Below, piece after piece: positions 41,395 to 50,036 of a stretch of 64,000 nucleotides of DNA; the stretch's first letter is position 1; each line of letters opens with the position of its first letter. The position numbers were made by a program, and so were the translations under genes. The stretch covers positions 248,001-312,000 of the forward strand of contig NZ_FTNO01000005.1 of NCBI RefSeq assembly GCF_900156425.1. Direction: 5' to 3'. Source of the DNA: Haladaptatus litoreus (GTDB taxonomy: Archaea; Halobacteriota; Halobacteria; Halobacteriales; Haladaptataceae). The notes beneath the pieces were generated by a model. It searched no databases. It was not told where the DNA came from and saw only the letters and a program-made list of their open reading frames with translations.

Positions 41395-42417
41395 ATGTCA
41401 GGAACAACCACAAATCCCGAAAAGCTCCGCGTCGGCGTCATCGGCGGTGGCTACATCGGCACGACAGTCGGTAGACAGTTCGAAGAAGACCCACGTTCGA
41501 CGGTCGTCGCGATTGCAGACGTGAGCGAACCGGCCCGAGACGAGGCCGGAGATACCCTCTACGTCGGTCAAGGTTCGCGGTACGAAGAGTACACCGAAAT
41601 GCTGGCTGCCGAAGAGTTGGACGCGGTTCTCATCGGAACGCCGCACGTCTTCCACTACGAGCAGACGATGGCCGCGCTGGACGAGGGACTTCACGTCCTT
41701 TGTGACAAACCGCTTACGACCGACCGCGGGAAGGCCCGCGAACTCACCGAGCGAAGCGAGCAGAGTGACCAACTGCTGATGGTCGGCTATCAACGACACT
41801 TGAATCAGGCGTTCATCCGGGCGCGAGAGCGATGGGACGAGACGAATCTGACGCCGCGGTTCATCAGCGCCGAAATCACGCAGAACTGGATTTCCCGGTT
41901 CGAGGAGACGTGGCGAACCGATCCCGACCTCTCCGGTGGCGGCAACCTCTACGACACCGGCAGTCACCTCATCGACGCGGTTCTGTGGACGACCGGGTTG
42001 AAACCGACCTCGGTGCAGGCGGAGATGAAATTCGCCGACGAGGAAAATCGGGTGGACGAACGCGCACAGCTCATCGTCGAGTTCGAAGGCGGGTCGTCTG
42101 CCAGCATTTCAGTGTACAGCGATGCGCCGTGCGTGCGCGAGCACATCCACGTTTGGGACGACGAGGGCGCGCTCTATCTCGAAGGAAGACAGTGGGAACC
42201 GCGTCAGTTGACCGAAATCGAAGAGGACAGCACGACCGTCATTCCGTACATGGACAACCGAGTCCACGAGAGCAAAGCCGGAGCGTTCATCGACTGCATC
42301 GAGAGCGGGAAGGAACCGCCCGCAACCGCCCGCGATGCGTTCGCCGTGACTGCGCTGACCGAGGCCGCATACGAATCGGCGCGAACCGGCGAACGGATTT
42401 CGATAAATTTGGACTGA
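41395..42417 (+). CDS. Gfo/Idh/MocA family oxidoreductase
   Basis: 340 residues from ATG 41395 (TTG at 41374 adds 7). Rossmann motif RVGVIGGGYIGTTVG, then LIGTPHVFHYEQTMAALDEGLHVLCDKPL with the signature EKP-type Lys (here DKPL). Second domain has GNLYDTGSHLIDAVLW (DxGsH.iD), holding the catalytic Asp/His. Typical of NAD(P)-dependent sugar dehydrogenases (myo-inositol, glucose-fructose or nucleotide sugars). The dyad at 41349 suggests regulated expression. Substrate unknown. Confidence 0.9.
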   Translation: MSGTTTNPEKLRVGVIGGGYIGTTVGRQFEEDPRSTVVAIADVSEPARDEAGDTLYVGQGSRYEEYTEMLAAEELDAVLIGTPHVFHYEQTMAALDEGLHVLCDKPLTTDRGKARELTERSEQSDQLLMVGYQRHLNQAFIRARERWDETNLTPRFISAEITQNWISRFEETWRTDPDLSGGGNLYDTGSHLIDAVLWTTGLKPTSVQAEMKFADEENRVDERAQLIVEFEGGSSASISVYSDAPCVREHIHVWDDEGALYLEGRQWEPRQLTEIEEDSTTVIPYMDNRVHESKAGAFIDCIESGKEPPATARDAFAVTALTEAAYESARTGERISINLD

Positions 42418-42428
42418 GAGCAGAAAAG

Positions 42429-42671
42429 CTATCTGACGTAGTGGGCCGCAATCCACGTCAGTAGGCCGAGCAAGACGAAGGGGATGATGGTCAGCAGGTG
42501 GGACATCGCAGAAATCAGCGGTTCCCCCGACCACGGCGTCCAGACGACAAACAGGACGATAAAGAAGAGGAGAATGACCATCGGGACGATGTTAACCGAG
42601 ATGTCGAGGAGGGTTTCGCGGTCGAACACGACGTCGGATTCCGATTCGGGGTTGGCTTCCGTCTCGGCCAT
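42429..42671 (-). CDS. DUF6684-type small membrane protein next to cytochrome oxidase
   Basis: 80 residues: acidic N-tail, then two helices, VNIVPMVILLFFIVLFVVW and SHLLTIIPFVLLGLLTWIAAHYV. Its ATG overlaps the coxA stop by one base (TGATG), so translation is coupled. Such small proteins accompany haloarchaeal oxidase subunit I and may be an accessory or subunit IV-like component. The name DUF6684 is from recollection of the haloarchaeal family. Confidence 0.75.
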   Translation of the reverse strand: MAETEANPESESDVVFDRETLLDISVNIVPMVILLFFIVLFVVWTPWSGEPLISAMSHLLTIIPFVLLGLLTWIAAHYVR

Positions 42672-44455
42672 CAGTTATCATCCTCCGTTGATTCGCGCTC
42701 GCCGTCAGATTCGCTTTCCCCCTCCAATTCGCTATTAGCCGTTTCGCCACCGTCCGCCAACGCTGTCTCGCGTTTCTTCTCGAACCACGTCCACTCCGGT
42801 GATTCCATTCCGTCGGCTTTGAGATTCCACGGGTCGCCGTCCTCGACAACTGGGCCTTCGAGCCACGATTGGACGATGTTCCAGATGAAGATGAGTTGAC
42901 CGATTGCGAGGATAACCGCCCCGAGGGTCGCGACTTGATGCCACGTCGTGAACTGCGGAAGGTAGGTCACGTATCTGCGCGGCATGCCGCCGTAGCCGAG
43001 GAATATCATGGCGAAGAACGTGACGTTCGAGCCGATCATCGTCAACCAGAAATGCCAGTGGGCGAGTCTCGTCTGATACATCTTTCCGGTGTAAATCGGG
43101 AACCAGTAGTAGACGCCTGCGAACAAAGCGACCGCGATGGCACCCATTACGATGAAATGGAAGTGGCCAACGACGTAGTAGGTGTCGTGAAGCACCAAAT
43201 CCACGGGAATAGACGCCAGAAAGACACCTGTGACGCCACCGATGATGAAGTTCTGGACGAACCCGACACAGAACAGCATCGGCGCAGTCATCCGGAGGTT
43301 TCCGTTCCACATCGTCGTAATCCAGTTGAACACCTTCACGGCACTCGGAATCGCAATCGCCATCGACACTGCCATGAAGCTAACGCGAATTCGCGGGTCG
43401 ATTCCAGTGGCGAACATGTGATGCGCCCAGACGCCGAACGAGAGGACGCCGATTGCGAGCGTCGAGTAGACGACGAACTTGTAGCCGAACAGTTTTCGAC
43501 CGGAGAAGCGCGGGAGGATGAGGCTAACGAGACCCATCGGCGGCAGGACGAGGATGTACACCTCGGGGTGGCCGAAGAACCAGAAGAGGTGTTGCCAGAG
43601 GAGCGGCCCGCCACCGCCGTCCACCGCGAAGAAGGTGGTACCGAAGTTTCTGTCGAGCAAGAGCATGATGAACGCACTGCCCAACAGCGGAAACGCAAAC
43701 AGGATGAGCCCTGACTGCGTGAGCATCGTCCACGAAAACAGGTCGAGTTCTGGCCATCCGATATCGCGTTCGGTGAAGATGGTAGCGATGAAATTTATCG
43801 CCCCCATCGTCGCGCTGATACCAGAAAGGTGCAGGCCAAGAATCATCAGGTCAGTCGCGGGGCTCGGCTGTTCCGCCGAAAGCGGTGTGTACATCGTCCA
43901 GCTCGTCTGCGGGGCTTGAATACCCGTTCCCATCGCCGCGAGCGGGAAGCCTATCCAGACGAGAATTGCGGCGGGCGGCAGGAGCCAGAACGCAATAGCG
44001 TTGATGCGCGGGAATGCCATGTCGTCGGCCCCGATGAGCAGCGGGATGAAGTAGTTCGCAAACGCCGCAATCATCGGCGTTCCGAACAGGAGAAGCATCG
44101 TCAACCCGTGCGTGGTGAGTAGCGCGTTGTAGAACCCCGCCTGCATGAGGTCGATGTCGGGAGCAAGGAGTTCGATTCGCATCAGAAGAACACCCAATCC
44201 CCCCCAGATGAACGCGATGAGACCATACAGGCCGTACAGCATGCCGATGTCCTTGTGGTCAACCGTCGTCAACCAGCGAAGGATTCCGCTCGGTTTCTCT
44301 GCGTATTCGACGCGTCGCTCTTCGACTTGCCCCAACCCCCCTCCCGCGGGCGTGTACGACCGCCAGTCTTCGACCCGGAGGACGAAGAACAGAACGGCGA
44401 GTAAGAACCCACCCATCAGGACGGTGAGCGCCAAGTCCATTGGTAGCGCTGCCAT
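42671..44455 (-). CDS. coxA: Heme-copper cytochrome c oxidase subunit I (A1 type)
   Basis: 594 residues, 12 core helices plus an extra N-terminal helix. Heme and CuB ligands are visible: TTHGLTMLLLFG (low-spin heme His), FGHPEVYILVLPP (CuB His and Tyr cross-link; the Glu marks the A1 type), WAHHMF (two CuB His) and YYVVGHFHFIVMG (heme His pair). FGYKFVVYSTLAIG holds the K-channel Lys. The last about 80 residues are a charged acidic tail. No subunit II or III genes are next to it, only the small DUF6684 protein, so partners must be elsewhere. Terminal oxidase of the respiratory chain. Confidence 0.95.
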   Translation of the reverse strand: MAALPMDLALTVLMGGFLLAVLFFVLRVEDWRSYTPAGGGLGQVEERRVEYAEKPSGILRWLTTVDHKDIGMLYGLYGLIAFIWGGLGVLLMRIELLAPDIDLMQAGFYNALLTTHGLTMLLLFGTPMIAAFANYFIPLLIGADDMAFPRINAIAFWLLPPAAILVWIGFPLAAMGTGIQAPQTSWTMYTPLSAEQPSPATDLMILGLHLSGISATMGAINFIATIFTERDIGWPELDLFSWTMLTQSGLILFAFPLLGSAFIMLLLDRNFGTTFFAVDGGGGPLLWQHLFWFFGHPEVYILVLPPMGLVSLILPRFSGRKLFGYKFVVYSTLAIGVLSFGVWAHHMFATGIDPRIRVSFMAVSMAIAIPSAVKVFNWITTMWNGNLRMTAPMLFCVGFVQNFIIGGVTGVFLASIPVDLVLHDTYYVVGHFHFIVMGAIAVALFAGVYYWFPIYTGKMYQTRLAHWHFWLTMIGSNVTFFAMIFLGYGGMPRRYVTYLPQFTTWHQVATLGAVILAIGQLIFIWNIVQSWLEGPVVEDGDPWNLKADGMESPEWTWFEKKRETALADGGETANSELEGESESDGERESTEDDN

Positions 44456-44634
44456 CGTACTGTAGTTGGGCGGAGTGGGGTAATTCCTTTCGGTGAATTG
44501 TCATTTGTTTCGGGGAGGATAGCGTCCAATCTATTACCTGAATTGTGTGCGACGGGAGGAGTTCGAAAATCCTGAGTGAAATTCGAGTTACGGAATTTCG
44601 ATAAACCATGATGGCGCGTACGTCGGCAGGCTTG

Positions 44635-44975
44635 AGGCAAGCGAGATTTCTCCGAAATCTCGAAAGCGAGCGGTGTAACCGCGAGTCACGCCGAGAGCCT
44701 GCTGATTTCCGCGCGAGGGATGACCGGAATGAGTGAAACGAATGATGGGAATCGGTTGGGGAGGCATGTAGTTTGCGGTGCGGGGCGGTTTGCGGTATGA
44801 TTGGAGTCGTGATTTGCTGAAACACTGTACAATCAGACGAGAGTGAGCAAATCACGACTCCAAATACCGCCTCCGCACCGTAGTCTCCCCACACCTCCCC
44901 GCCAGCGCGGAAGTACGCTCGGTGTTCGCTTCGCTCACCCCTCACGCGAATCACGCTGGCGCACCCTTTCGGCTG
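44635..44975. repeat. Composite palindromic intergenic repeat, copy B
   Basis: Occupies most of the 547-bp gap 44456-45002. The centre is a perfect 18-bp inverted repeat (44801-44818 with 44846-44863, beginning TTGGAGTCGTGATTTGCT, 27-bp spacer); the arms stay related outward for about 60 bp (agcaaatcacgactcc, then accgc/ccgcaccg, then ctcccc). The left arm carries a hairpin CGAGATTTC-tcc-GAAATCTCG (44642-44662) followed by cgagcggtgtaaccgcgag and cgcgcgaggg, the same modules as copy A but inverted. The right arm has cgccagcg...cgctggcg. Bases 44456-44634 hold the coxA promoter area; nothing else coding is seen. Confidence 0.7.
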
Positions 44976-45002
44976 AACAATTAAGACCTCACCCAAACCC
45001 AG

Positions 45003-45344
45003 TTATCGTGAGAAAAACACACGGTTCAGAAGAGCCACGAGAAAGAGGCCGATAGTTACACCCGCGCCGACGAATAGGCCGTACAGTGCAATTCCAACAA
45101 CGGTGCCACTGGAGGATGGCAGTTCCAACAGGGCAAAAGTCGCGGAGACGACGAACCACACGCCGAACCAGAGTTCAGGTCGGGCAGTGGGACGACCATC
45201 GCCACGAGAGGCCCACTCGTTAATCTTCGCGGCGGCGAACAGGTACAGCGTCACACCCCCACCAGTCAGAGCTCCCGGCCACGCCGCGTCTCTCGTGTTC
45301 CACAGGAGAATTGTCAGCGTGGAAGAAATGGTGACGAACACCAT
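45003..45344 (-). CDS. Small membrane protein, unknown
   Basis: 113 residues with about four helices: MVFVTISSTLTILLWNT, TGGGVTLYLFAAAKI, LWFGVWFVVSATFALLEL and GIALYGLFVGAGVTIGLFLVALLN. An upstream in-frame stop (tag at 45375-45377) limits the start to within 11 codons; ATG 45344 is used. It follows the orphan sdhB in the same direction with a 92-bp gap. No family recognised. Confidence 0.6.
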   Translation of the reverse strand: MVFVTISSTLTILLWNTRDAAWPGALTGGGVTLYLFAAAKINEWASRGDGRPTARPELWFGVWFVVSATFALLELPSSSGTVVGIALYGLFVGAGVTIGLFLVALLNRVFFSR

Positions 45345-45436
45345 CGCCCACAGTTTCGGCTTTCGGGCGATATGCTAGCCCTGTCCCTTCGATTCGACGT
45401 CATGCGATCTAACGACAACGCAAGTGATAATAAAAA

Positions 45437-46351
45437 TTACCAGAATTTGAGGTTTCGCTTCACCGCTTCGCGCTTGAGTTCCTGAATGTGCTGGGTCAGC
45501 GGGATGTCCTTCGGGCACACCTCGGTACAGGAAAACTGGGTTTGACAGCGCCAAACGCCGTGTTCTTGGTCCATGAGGTTGATTCGGTGTTCCGTCGCCG
45601 CCTCGTCCTCGCGTTCGTCCATGGCGAACCGGTAGGCCGTGCTGATGGCCGCCGGGCCGAGGTACTGATTGTCCCCCGCCGCGATGTTGCAGGAAGACAT
45701 ACAGGCACCGCACCAGATACAGCGCGTGGCCATCTTGATTTCCTCCCGGTTCTCGCGCGATTGGCGCTGTTCAACCAATTCGTCGTCCGGAAGCGAGTCG
45801 GTCTGTAAAAACGGCTCTATCGCGTGCATCTGGTCGTAGAAGTGTTCCATATCCACGACGAGGTCTTTGATGACTTCCTGATGCGGAAGCGGTTCGACCT
45901 GTATCGGTTCGTCCAGTTCGGTGACCTGCGTTTTGCAGGCGAGTTGTTGGCGACCGTTGATGAACACGGCGTCGCTTCCGCAGATGGCCTGCCGACAGGA
46001 GTGGCGCACGGTCAGCGTCGAATCGAACTCGTCGCGGGCGTAGAGAAGCGCGTCCAACACGGTCAGCCCGCGCTCGTATGGAACGTGAAAATGGTCGAAT
46101 CGCGGCTTTTGCTTTTCCGGAACGTCCGGGTCGTACCGGAACACCTTGAGGTGAACCGTGTCGGCCGAGGTTTCTTCTTCCGCCCGGATTTCGGCTTCGC
46201 GTTGTTCCCGCCGTCGTTGCCGTTTTTCCGCCATGCGACGTTCCTGCGGCGATTGGCTGGCCCGGAACTCCTCGGCCTGCGTATCCTCCATCGGTTCCTC
46301 CGCTCGCATCTGTCCCTCCCCCTCGGACTGCTCCGCTTCCTGTTGACTCAC
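45437..46351 (-). CDS. sdhB: Succinate dehydrogenase/fumarate reductase iron-sulfur subunit, orphan
   Basis: 304 residues. The [2Fe-2S] region is SCRQAICGSDAVFINGRQQLAC, with Asp in place of the third Cys as in many SdhB; the [4Fe-4S]/[3Fe-4S] region is CIWCGACMSSC and CSCTEVCP-like FSCTEVCPKDIPL. The N-terminal about 65 residues are an unusual Gln/Glu/Arg-rich extension (EKRQRRREQREAEIRAEEET) before VHLKVFRYDPD. No sdhA, C or D is adjacent, although SdhB cannot work alone. Either a separate copy or a detached operon member. It passes electrons from flavin to quinone in the complex. Confidence 0.9.
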   Translation of the reverse strand: MSQQEAEQSEGEGQMRAEEPMEDTQAEEFRASQSPQERRMAEKRQRRREQREAEIRAEEETSADTVHLKVFRYDPDVPEKQKPRFDHFHVPYERGLTVLDALLYARDEFDSTLTVRHSCRQAICGSDAVFINGRQQLACKTQVTELDEPIQVEPLPHQEVIKDLVVDMEHFYDQMHAIEPFLQTDSLPDDELVEQRQSRENREEIKMATRCIWCGACMSSCNIAAGDNQYLGPAAISTAYRFAMDEREDEAATEHRINLMDQEHGVWRCQTQFSCTEVCPKDIPLTQHIQELKREAVKRNLKFW

Positions 46352-46423
46352 TGGAAACCCCTTCTAAGTCTCTGTCGGGATGAAGAACAATAAACCTCGT
46401 CACCGCCGCATGCTCTTCGATAG

Positions 46424-46630
46424 CGTTCGGCCAGTATCAAGCACCGTGAGTTCTATTCACTGGATACGGCGCACGACAATCGCCTCGACGACGATGTCAA
46501 CCACCAGCGGTCAATCGTTGAGGCGGTCTTTTTGGCGCTGAAACAGCGGTGCGGCGACACGCTCCGGGCGCGAACGTGGGTCGGACAATTCCGAGAGGTC
46601 GTTCCGAAAACGGCTGTGGAAAATTTTGAA
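46424..46630 (+). pseudogene. Transposase C-terminal remnant (IS5-like)
   Basis: In the 379-bp gap 46352-46730. After a TAG the frame reads KHREFYSLDTAHDNRL, then RSIVEAVFLALKQRCGDTLRARTW and VGQFREVVPKTAVEKF before TGA. The R(S)..E.vf..lk..(y/f)g..lRsR.w..QFRE.....v.Ni pattern is the DDE transposase C-terminus of haloarchaeal IS5-type elements. A one-base shift near 46621 would give the expected NFERAL ending, so a second lesion is present. No start, DDE core or terminal repeats remain. It is an old insertion scar next to sdhB. Confidence 0.65.
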
Positions 46631-46730
46631 CGTGCTCTCTAACTTTGATCAGTACGGAGGATGTCTGTTGCAGAAGATATGCCAAGGCAACGTGGACAGG
46701 TGAGTCTCCGATTCAGTATCTATCCGACAC

Positions 46731-47660
46731 TTACAATACGTCAAGTATCCACCGGGTCAGGTTTATCACTACGAGCACTGCCCCTTCGAGCCGACCTAAC
46801 TTTCCTTTCGTTCCGAGGAGTACGACGGTGAGCACGGAGAGGCCAAGCAGCCAGATTGTAGTCCCAACGGCAGTCTCGACGACCTCGATAGGCGTTAGCG
46901 TCGACGTGATACCTAAAATGAACAGTGAGTTGAACACGTTGCTCCCAATGAGGTTGCCAGCGGCAATATCGCCCATTCCTTTCCGGGCGGCAGCGGCGGA
47001 GGCGACGACCTCCGGGGTTGACGTGCCCACTGCCACGATAGTCTCCCCGATGACCCACTCGGAGAGCCCCACCGCCGCAGCAATGAACACCGCCGACTCC
47101 ACGAGGAAGTGCGCGCCAACGACGATGATGCCAAGCCCGCCGACAAGAAGGAGGGCCGTGTGCCACGTTGTCGCACGTTCATCAGTCGGCGGTTTCACCG
47201 GTTCGTCCGGTCGGATAAACAGGATGGCGAGATAGCCGACGAACGTAACGAGAAGGACAATCCCATCGAGACGGCTCACTTGGAGGTTCCACAGAAGCGC
47301 CAACATCAGCAATGCCGAGAGTATCATTGCCAATCCGTCCCGGCGAACCATCCGAGAAGAACTTCGAACGCCGACGGCGACAGCGATTCCGCCGAGAACG
47401 ACCCCGATGTTGAAGAAATTTGAGCCGACGACGTTCGCGACTGCGATATTACCATTTCCGACGAGCGCGGCGTCGATACTGACGGCAGCCTCCGGTGCCG
47501 AAGTTCCCAGCGCGACCACCGTGAGACCGACGACAAGCTCTGAGAGGCCGAAGCGACGTGCTACCCTAGCTGCATTGGACACGAATACTTCCGCACCGAC
47601 CCACAAGGCCCCGATGCTCAGACCGAACGTGACGAGTGCAATCAATCCGCCGTCCGTCAT
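46731..47660 (-). CDS. Calcium/sodium antiporter (CaCA family, YrbG-like)
   Basis: 309 residues from Met 47660, about ten helices. The two alpha repeats are present: VALGTSAPEAAVSIDAALVGNGNIAVANVVGSNFFN and VAVGTSTPEVVASAAAARKGMGDIAAGNLIGSNVFN, each with the G(T)S.PE and GSN.FN ion-site signatures. It exchanges Ca2+ (or another divalent) for Na+ or H+. Start at 47672 would add four residues. Stand-alone; its 3' end lies just past the transposase scar. Confidence 0.92.
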   Translation of the reverse strand: MTDGGLIALVTFGLSIGALWVGAEVFVSNAARVARRFGLSELVVGLTVVALGTSAPEAAVSIDAALVGNGNIAVANVVGSNFFNIGVVLGGIAVAVGVRSSSRMVRRDGLAMILSALLMLALLWNLQVSRLDGIVLLVTFVGYLAILFIRPDEPVKPPTDERATTWHTALLLVGGLGIIVVGAHFLVESAVFIAAAVGLSEWVIGETIVAVGTSTPEVVASAAAARKGMGDIAAGNLIGSNVFNSLFILGITSTLTPIEVVETAVGTTIWLLGLSVLTVVLLGTKGKLGRLEGAVLVVINLTRWILDVL

Positions 47661-47852
47661 CCGCCCACACACCAGGGAATGCTCGTTCCTATCACACTTT
47701 TACAATCACCATCCCATAGTTCAATAAACTCTTGGTCCCGAACTGGACTACTGAGCGTAACTAACAGTTAGCATCGGACTCATCACGCCTCTAAACGACC
47801 CCCTTACAGAGGTGCCAACAAGAACTAATCGCCCTCCGTCGTACCTCCGACG

Positions 47853-49427
47853 ATGAAAGCATCCGACTTACTTGTCGAGTGTCTCGAAATCGAGGGAGTC
47901 GAGTACGTGTTCGGCCTTCCCGGCGAAGAACTCGAAGACGTATTATTTTCGATTCGTGATTCGGACATCGAGTTCATTCCCGTGCGTCACGAGCAGGGCG
48001 CGGCGTTCATGGCCGACGTTCACGGGCGCGTGACCGGGCAGGCAGGGGTCTGCCTCTCGACGCTCGGGCCGGGCGCGACGAATCTCTTGACGGGGGTTGC
48101 AGACGCCCATCTCGACAAAAGTCCGCTCGTGGCAATCACGGGACAGGCCGGACTCGAACGACTCCACAAGGAGAGCCATCAGGCGCTCGAAATCCTTCAC
48201 ACCTACCGGTCGGTGACGAAGTGGAACGCACAGTTGAGCGACCCGGAAATCGTCAACGAATCGGTTCGGAAGGCGTTCAAACTCGCCGAGTACGAAAAGC
48301 CCGGGGCGACCCACCTCGAATTTCCGGAGGACGTGGCGGGCGAGGAAACTGACGCCGAACCGCTCGAACCGCGAAAGCAGGTTCGACGGCCCGACCCTGA
48401 CCAAAAGTCCGTGGAGCAGGCCGCAGAACTGCTCGAAAACGCGAACCATCCGCTCGTCATTGCCGGAAATGGTGCGGTTCGGACGCGCTCCGCGAACAGC
48501 CTCCGCGAGTTCGTCGCGGAAACCGCGGTTCCGGTCGTCGGAACTTATATGGGAAAAGGGGCGCTCTCGGACGCGAACGACCACTCTCTTTTCACGCTCG
48601 ATTCGGGGGAAAACGGCGAATCCGCGGACGCCATCTCGCGGGCGGACTGCATCCTCGCCGTCGGCTACGACATCGCGGAACACGACCCCGAGAAGTGGAA
48701 CCCGAACCTCGACAAGAATATCGTCCATCTTGACCACGAACCCGCCGAAGTGTACGAACACTACAACCCTGACGTGGAAATCGTCTGTGACATTTCCGCG
48801 GGGCTCGACGCGCTGCTCGACAACGTCGATGTGGCCTGCCCCGAAGCTTGGTACCGCGACCAGCGCGAAGCACTCGTGGAGCAGACGACGAGCACGCCGG
48901 GCGAACCCGACCCCGTGACGGTACGGAACCTCCTGCCCATCCTCCGCGATGTGATGGCCGACGAAGACGTGCTCATCTCCGATGTCGGCAGTCACAAGAT
49001 GGCCATCGCGCAGGCGTTTCCGACCTACGAACCGAACTCGGTCATCATCTCCAACGGACTGGCCAGCATGGGAATCGCGGTTCCGGGCGGAATCGCAGCA
49101 GACCTCGCGGTCGATTCGAACGTCGTGGTCGCGACAGGGGATGGTGGTTTCATGATGAACGCGGCGGAAATCGAGACGGCGACGCGACTCGGTTGTGGCT
49201 ACACGATAGTCGTGTTCAACGATTCCGAGTATCGACTCATCACCGAAGAACAAGAAGAAGACCGCGAGGAACACTACGGCACCAAACTGACAAATCCGGA
49301 TTTCGTGGCGTTCGCCGAAAGCTTCGGTATCGACGCGATTCGCGCGGAATCGTGGAACGAAATCGGAGATGCACTGCAATCCGCGGTCGAAAGCGACGAG
49401 ATGATGCTGGTCGAAATTCCGATGTAG
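47853..49427 (+). CDS. Acetolactate synthase-like ThDP enzyme (large-subunit type)
   Basis: 524 residues. N-terminal Pyr domain with FGLPGEELEDV and the catalytic Glu in RHEQGAAFMADVHG; middle domain; C-terminal PP domain with the ThDP/Mg motif GDGGFMMN (429-436) through Asn456 (VVFND). No small (ACT) subunit or ilvC is adjacent, and it is shorter than typical IlvB (about 560-600), so it may be a non-biosynthetic 2-oxo-acid decarboligase or oxidase paralog. Promoter area carries a small dyad (taactaacagtta at about 47758-47770). Confidence 0.82.
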   Translation: MKASDLLVECLEIEGVEYVFGLPGEELEDVLFSIRDSDIEFIPVRHEQGAAFMADVHGRVTGQAGVCLSTLGPGATNLLTGVADAHLDKSPLVAITGQAGLERLHKESHQALEILHTYRSVTKWNAQLSDPEIVNESVRKAFKLAEYEKPGATHLEFPEDVAGEETDAEPLEPRKQVRRPDPDQKSVEQAAELLENANHPLVIAGNGAVRTRSANSLREFVAETAVPVVGTYMGKGALSDANDHSLFTLDSGENGESADAISRADCILAVGYDIAEHDPEKWNPNLDKNIVHLDHEPAEVYEHYNPDVEIVCDISAGLDALLDNVDVACPEAWYRDQREALVEQTTSTPGEPDPVTVRNLLPILRDVMADEDVLISDVGSHKMAIAQAFPTYEPNSVIISNGLASMGIAVPGGIAADLAVDSNVVVATGDGGFMMNAAEIETATRLGCGYTIVVFNDSEYRLITEEQEEDREEHYGTKLTNPDFVAFAESFGIDAIRAESWNEIGDALQSAVESDEMMLVEIPM

Positions 49428-49645
49428 CGACCAACCATCGGCAGTTGGCTATCAGCATACATCCGCCATCGAACCTCGGCGACCCCGCCGTGGAACTCGG
49501 AGTGGAGAACAGCTTTCGAGTCGGGTCGCGGATAGTGAACGGATTGCGAGTACAGTGAAACGAGAGAAGTGAGGAAAGCGAAAGGCGAGAAAAGGGAGAC
49601 GTGAGCAACCAAAAAGACGGTGAGCGACTGGTCAGTCGCTCACCG

Positions 49646-50035
49646 TCATGCAGTTGACTGCCGAAGTCGATTTTCCGGTTCCCAGAGCGAGTACGGCCCA
49701 GTGCCGAGAGCGAGAACGACGAGCGACGCGAGCAGTATGGTGAGATTAAGCGGGTTCGCCCCGGCGGTGACGATGGCGACGAGCATGATGCTCGTCAGTG
49801 CGAGCGCCGCGACTCGCCCGGCGATTCCCAGTAGAAGCATGACAGCAGATGCCGCCTCGACAGTGCCAACCACGAGAACCATCAGTTCGGGTGCCGGAAT
49901 ACCGAGGCTGGTGAAAAACTCTACTTGTCCGGCGTAATCCAAAAACTTGCCAGCGGCGGGAAGCGCGACGAGAAGGGCAATCAGCACTCGAAGGACGAGC
50001 GGAAGCCACGTTCTGAGTTGGCTCGTGACGCTCAT
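49646..50035 (-). CDS. DoxX family membrane protein
   Basis: 129 residues, four helices. LRVLIALLVALPAAGKFLDYAGQVEFFTSLGIPAP is the DoxX start (...l...ri..a..f...G..K...), followed by VVGTVEAASAVMLLLGIAGR and LTSIMLVAIVTAG. The family is associated with quinone or thiol redox at the membrane. Its ATG is one base past the stop of the aldo/keto reductase, so the two form an operon. Confidence 0.85.
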   Translation of the reverse strand: MSVTSQLRTWLPLVLRVLIALLVALPAAGKFLDYAGQVEFFTSLGIPAPELMVLVVGTVEAASAVMLLLGIAGRVAALALTSIMLVAIVTAGANPLNLTILLASLVVLALGTGPYSLWEPENRLRQSTA

Positions 50036-50036
50036 T

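Noticed and set aside
44259..44996. Open frame of 245 codons on the minus strand covering the coxA start and copy B repeat
   Set aside because: It runs antisense-like through repeat modules and in another frame over coxA, has no family features and an odd Arg/His/Ser composition; it is open because of GC bias.
46661..46750. Start MSVAEDMPRQRGQVS after an AGGAGG-like stretch
   Set aside because: The frame soon runs antisense into the exchanger gene and shows no family; possibly a broken gene start at the IS scar but not supportable.
47943..49379. Minus-strand open frame of 478 codons opposite the acetolactate-synthase-like gene
   Set aside because: Mirror frame of a well conserved ThDP enzyme; no own family features.
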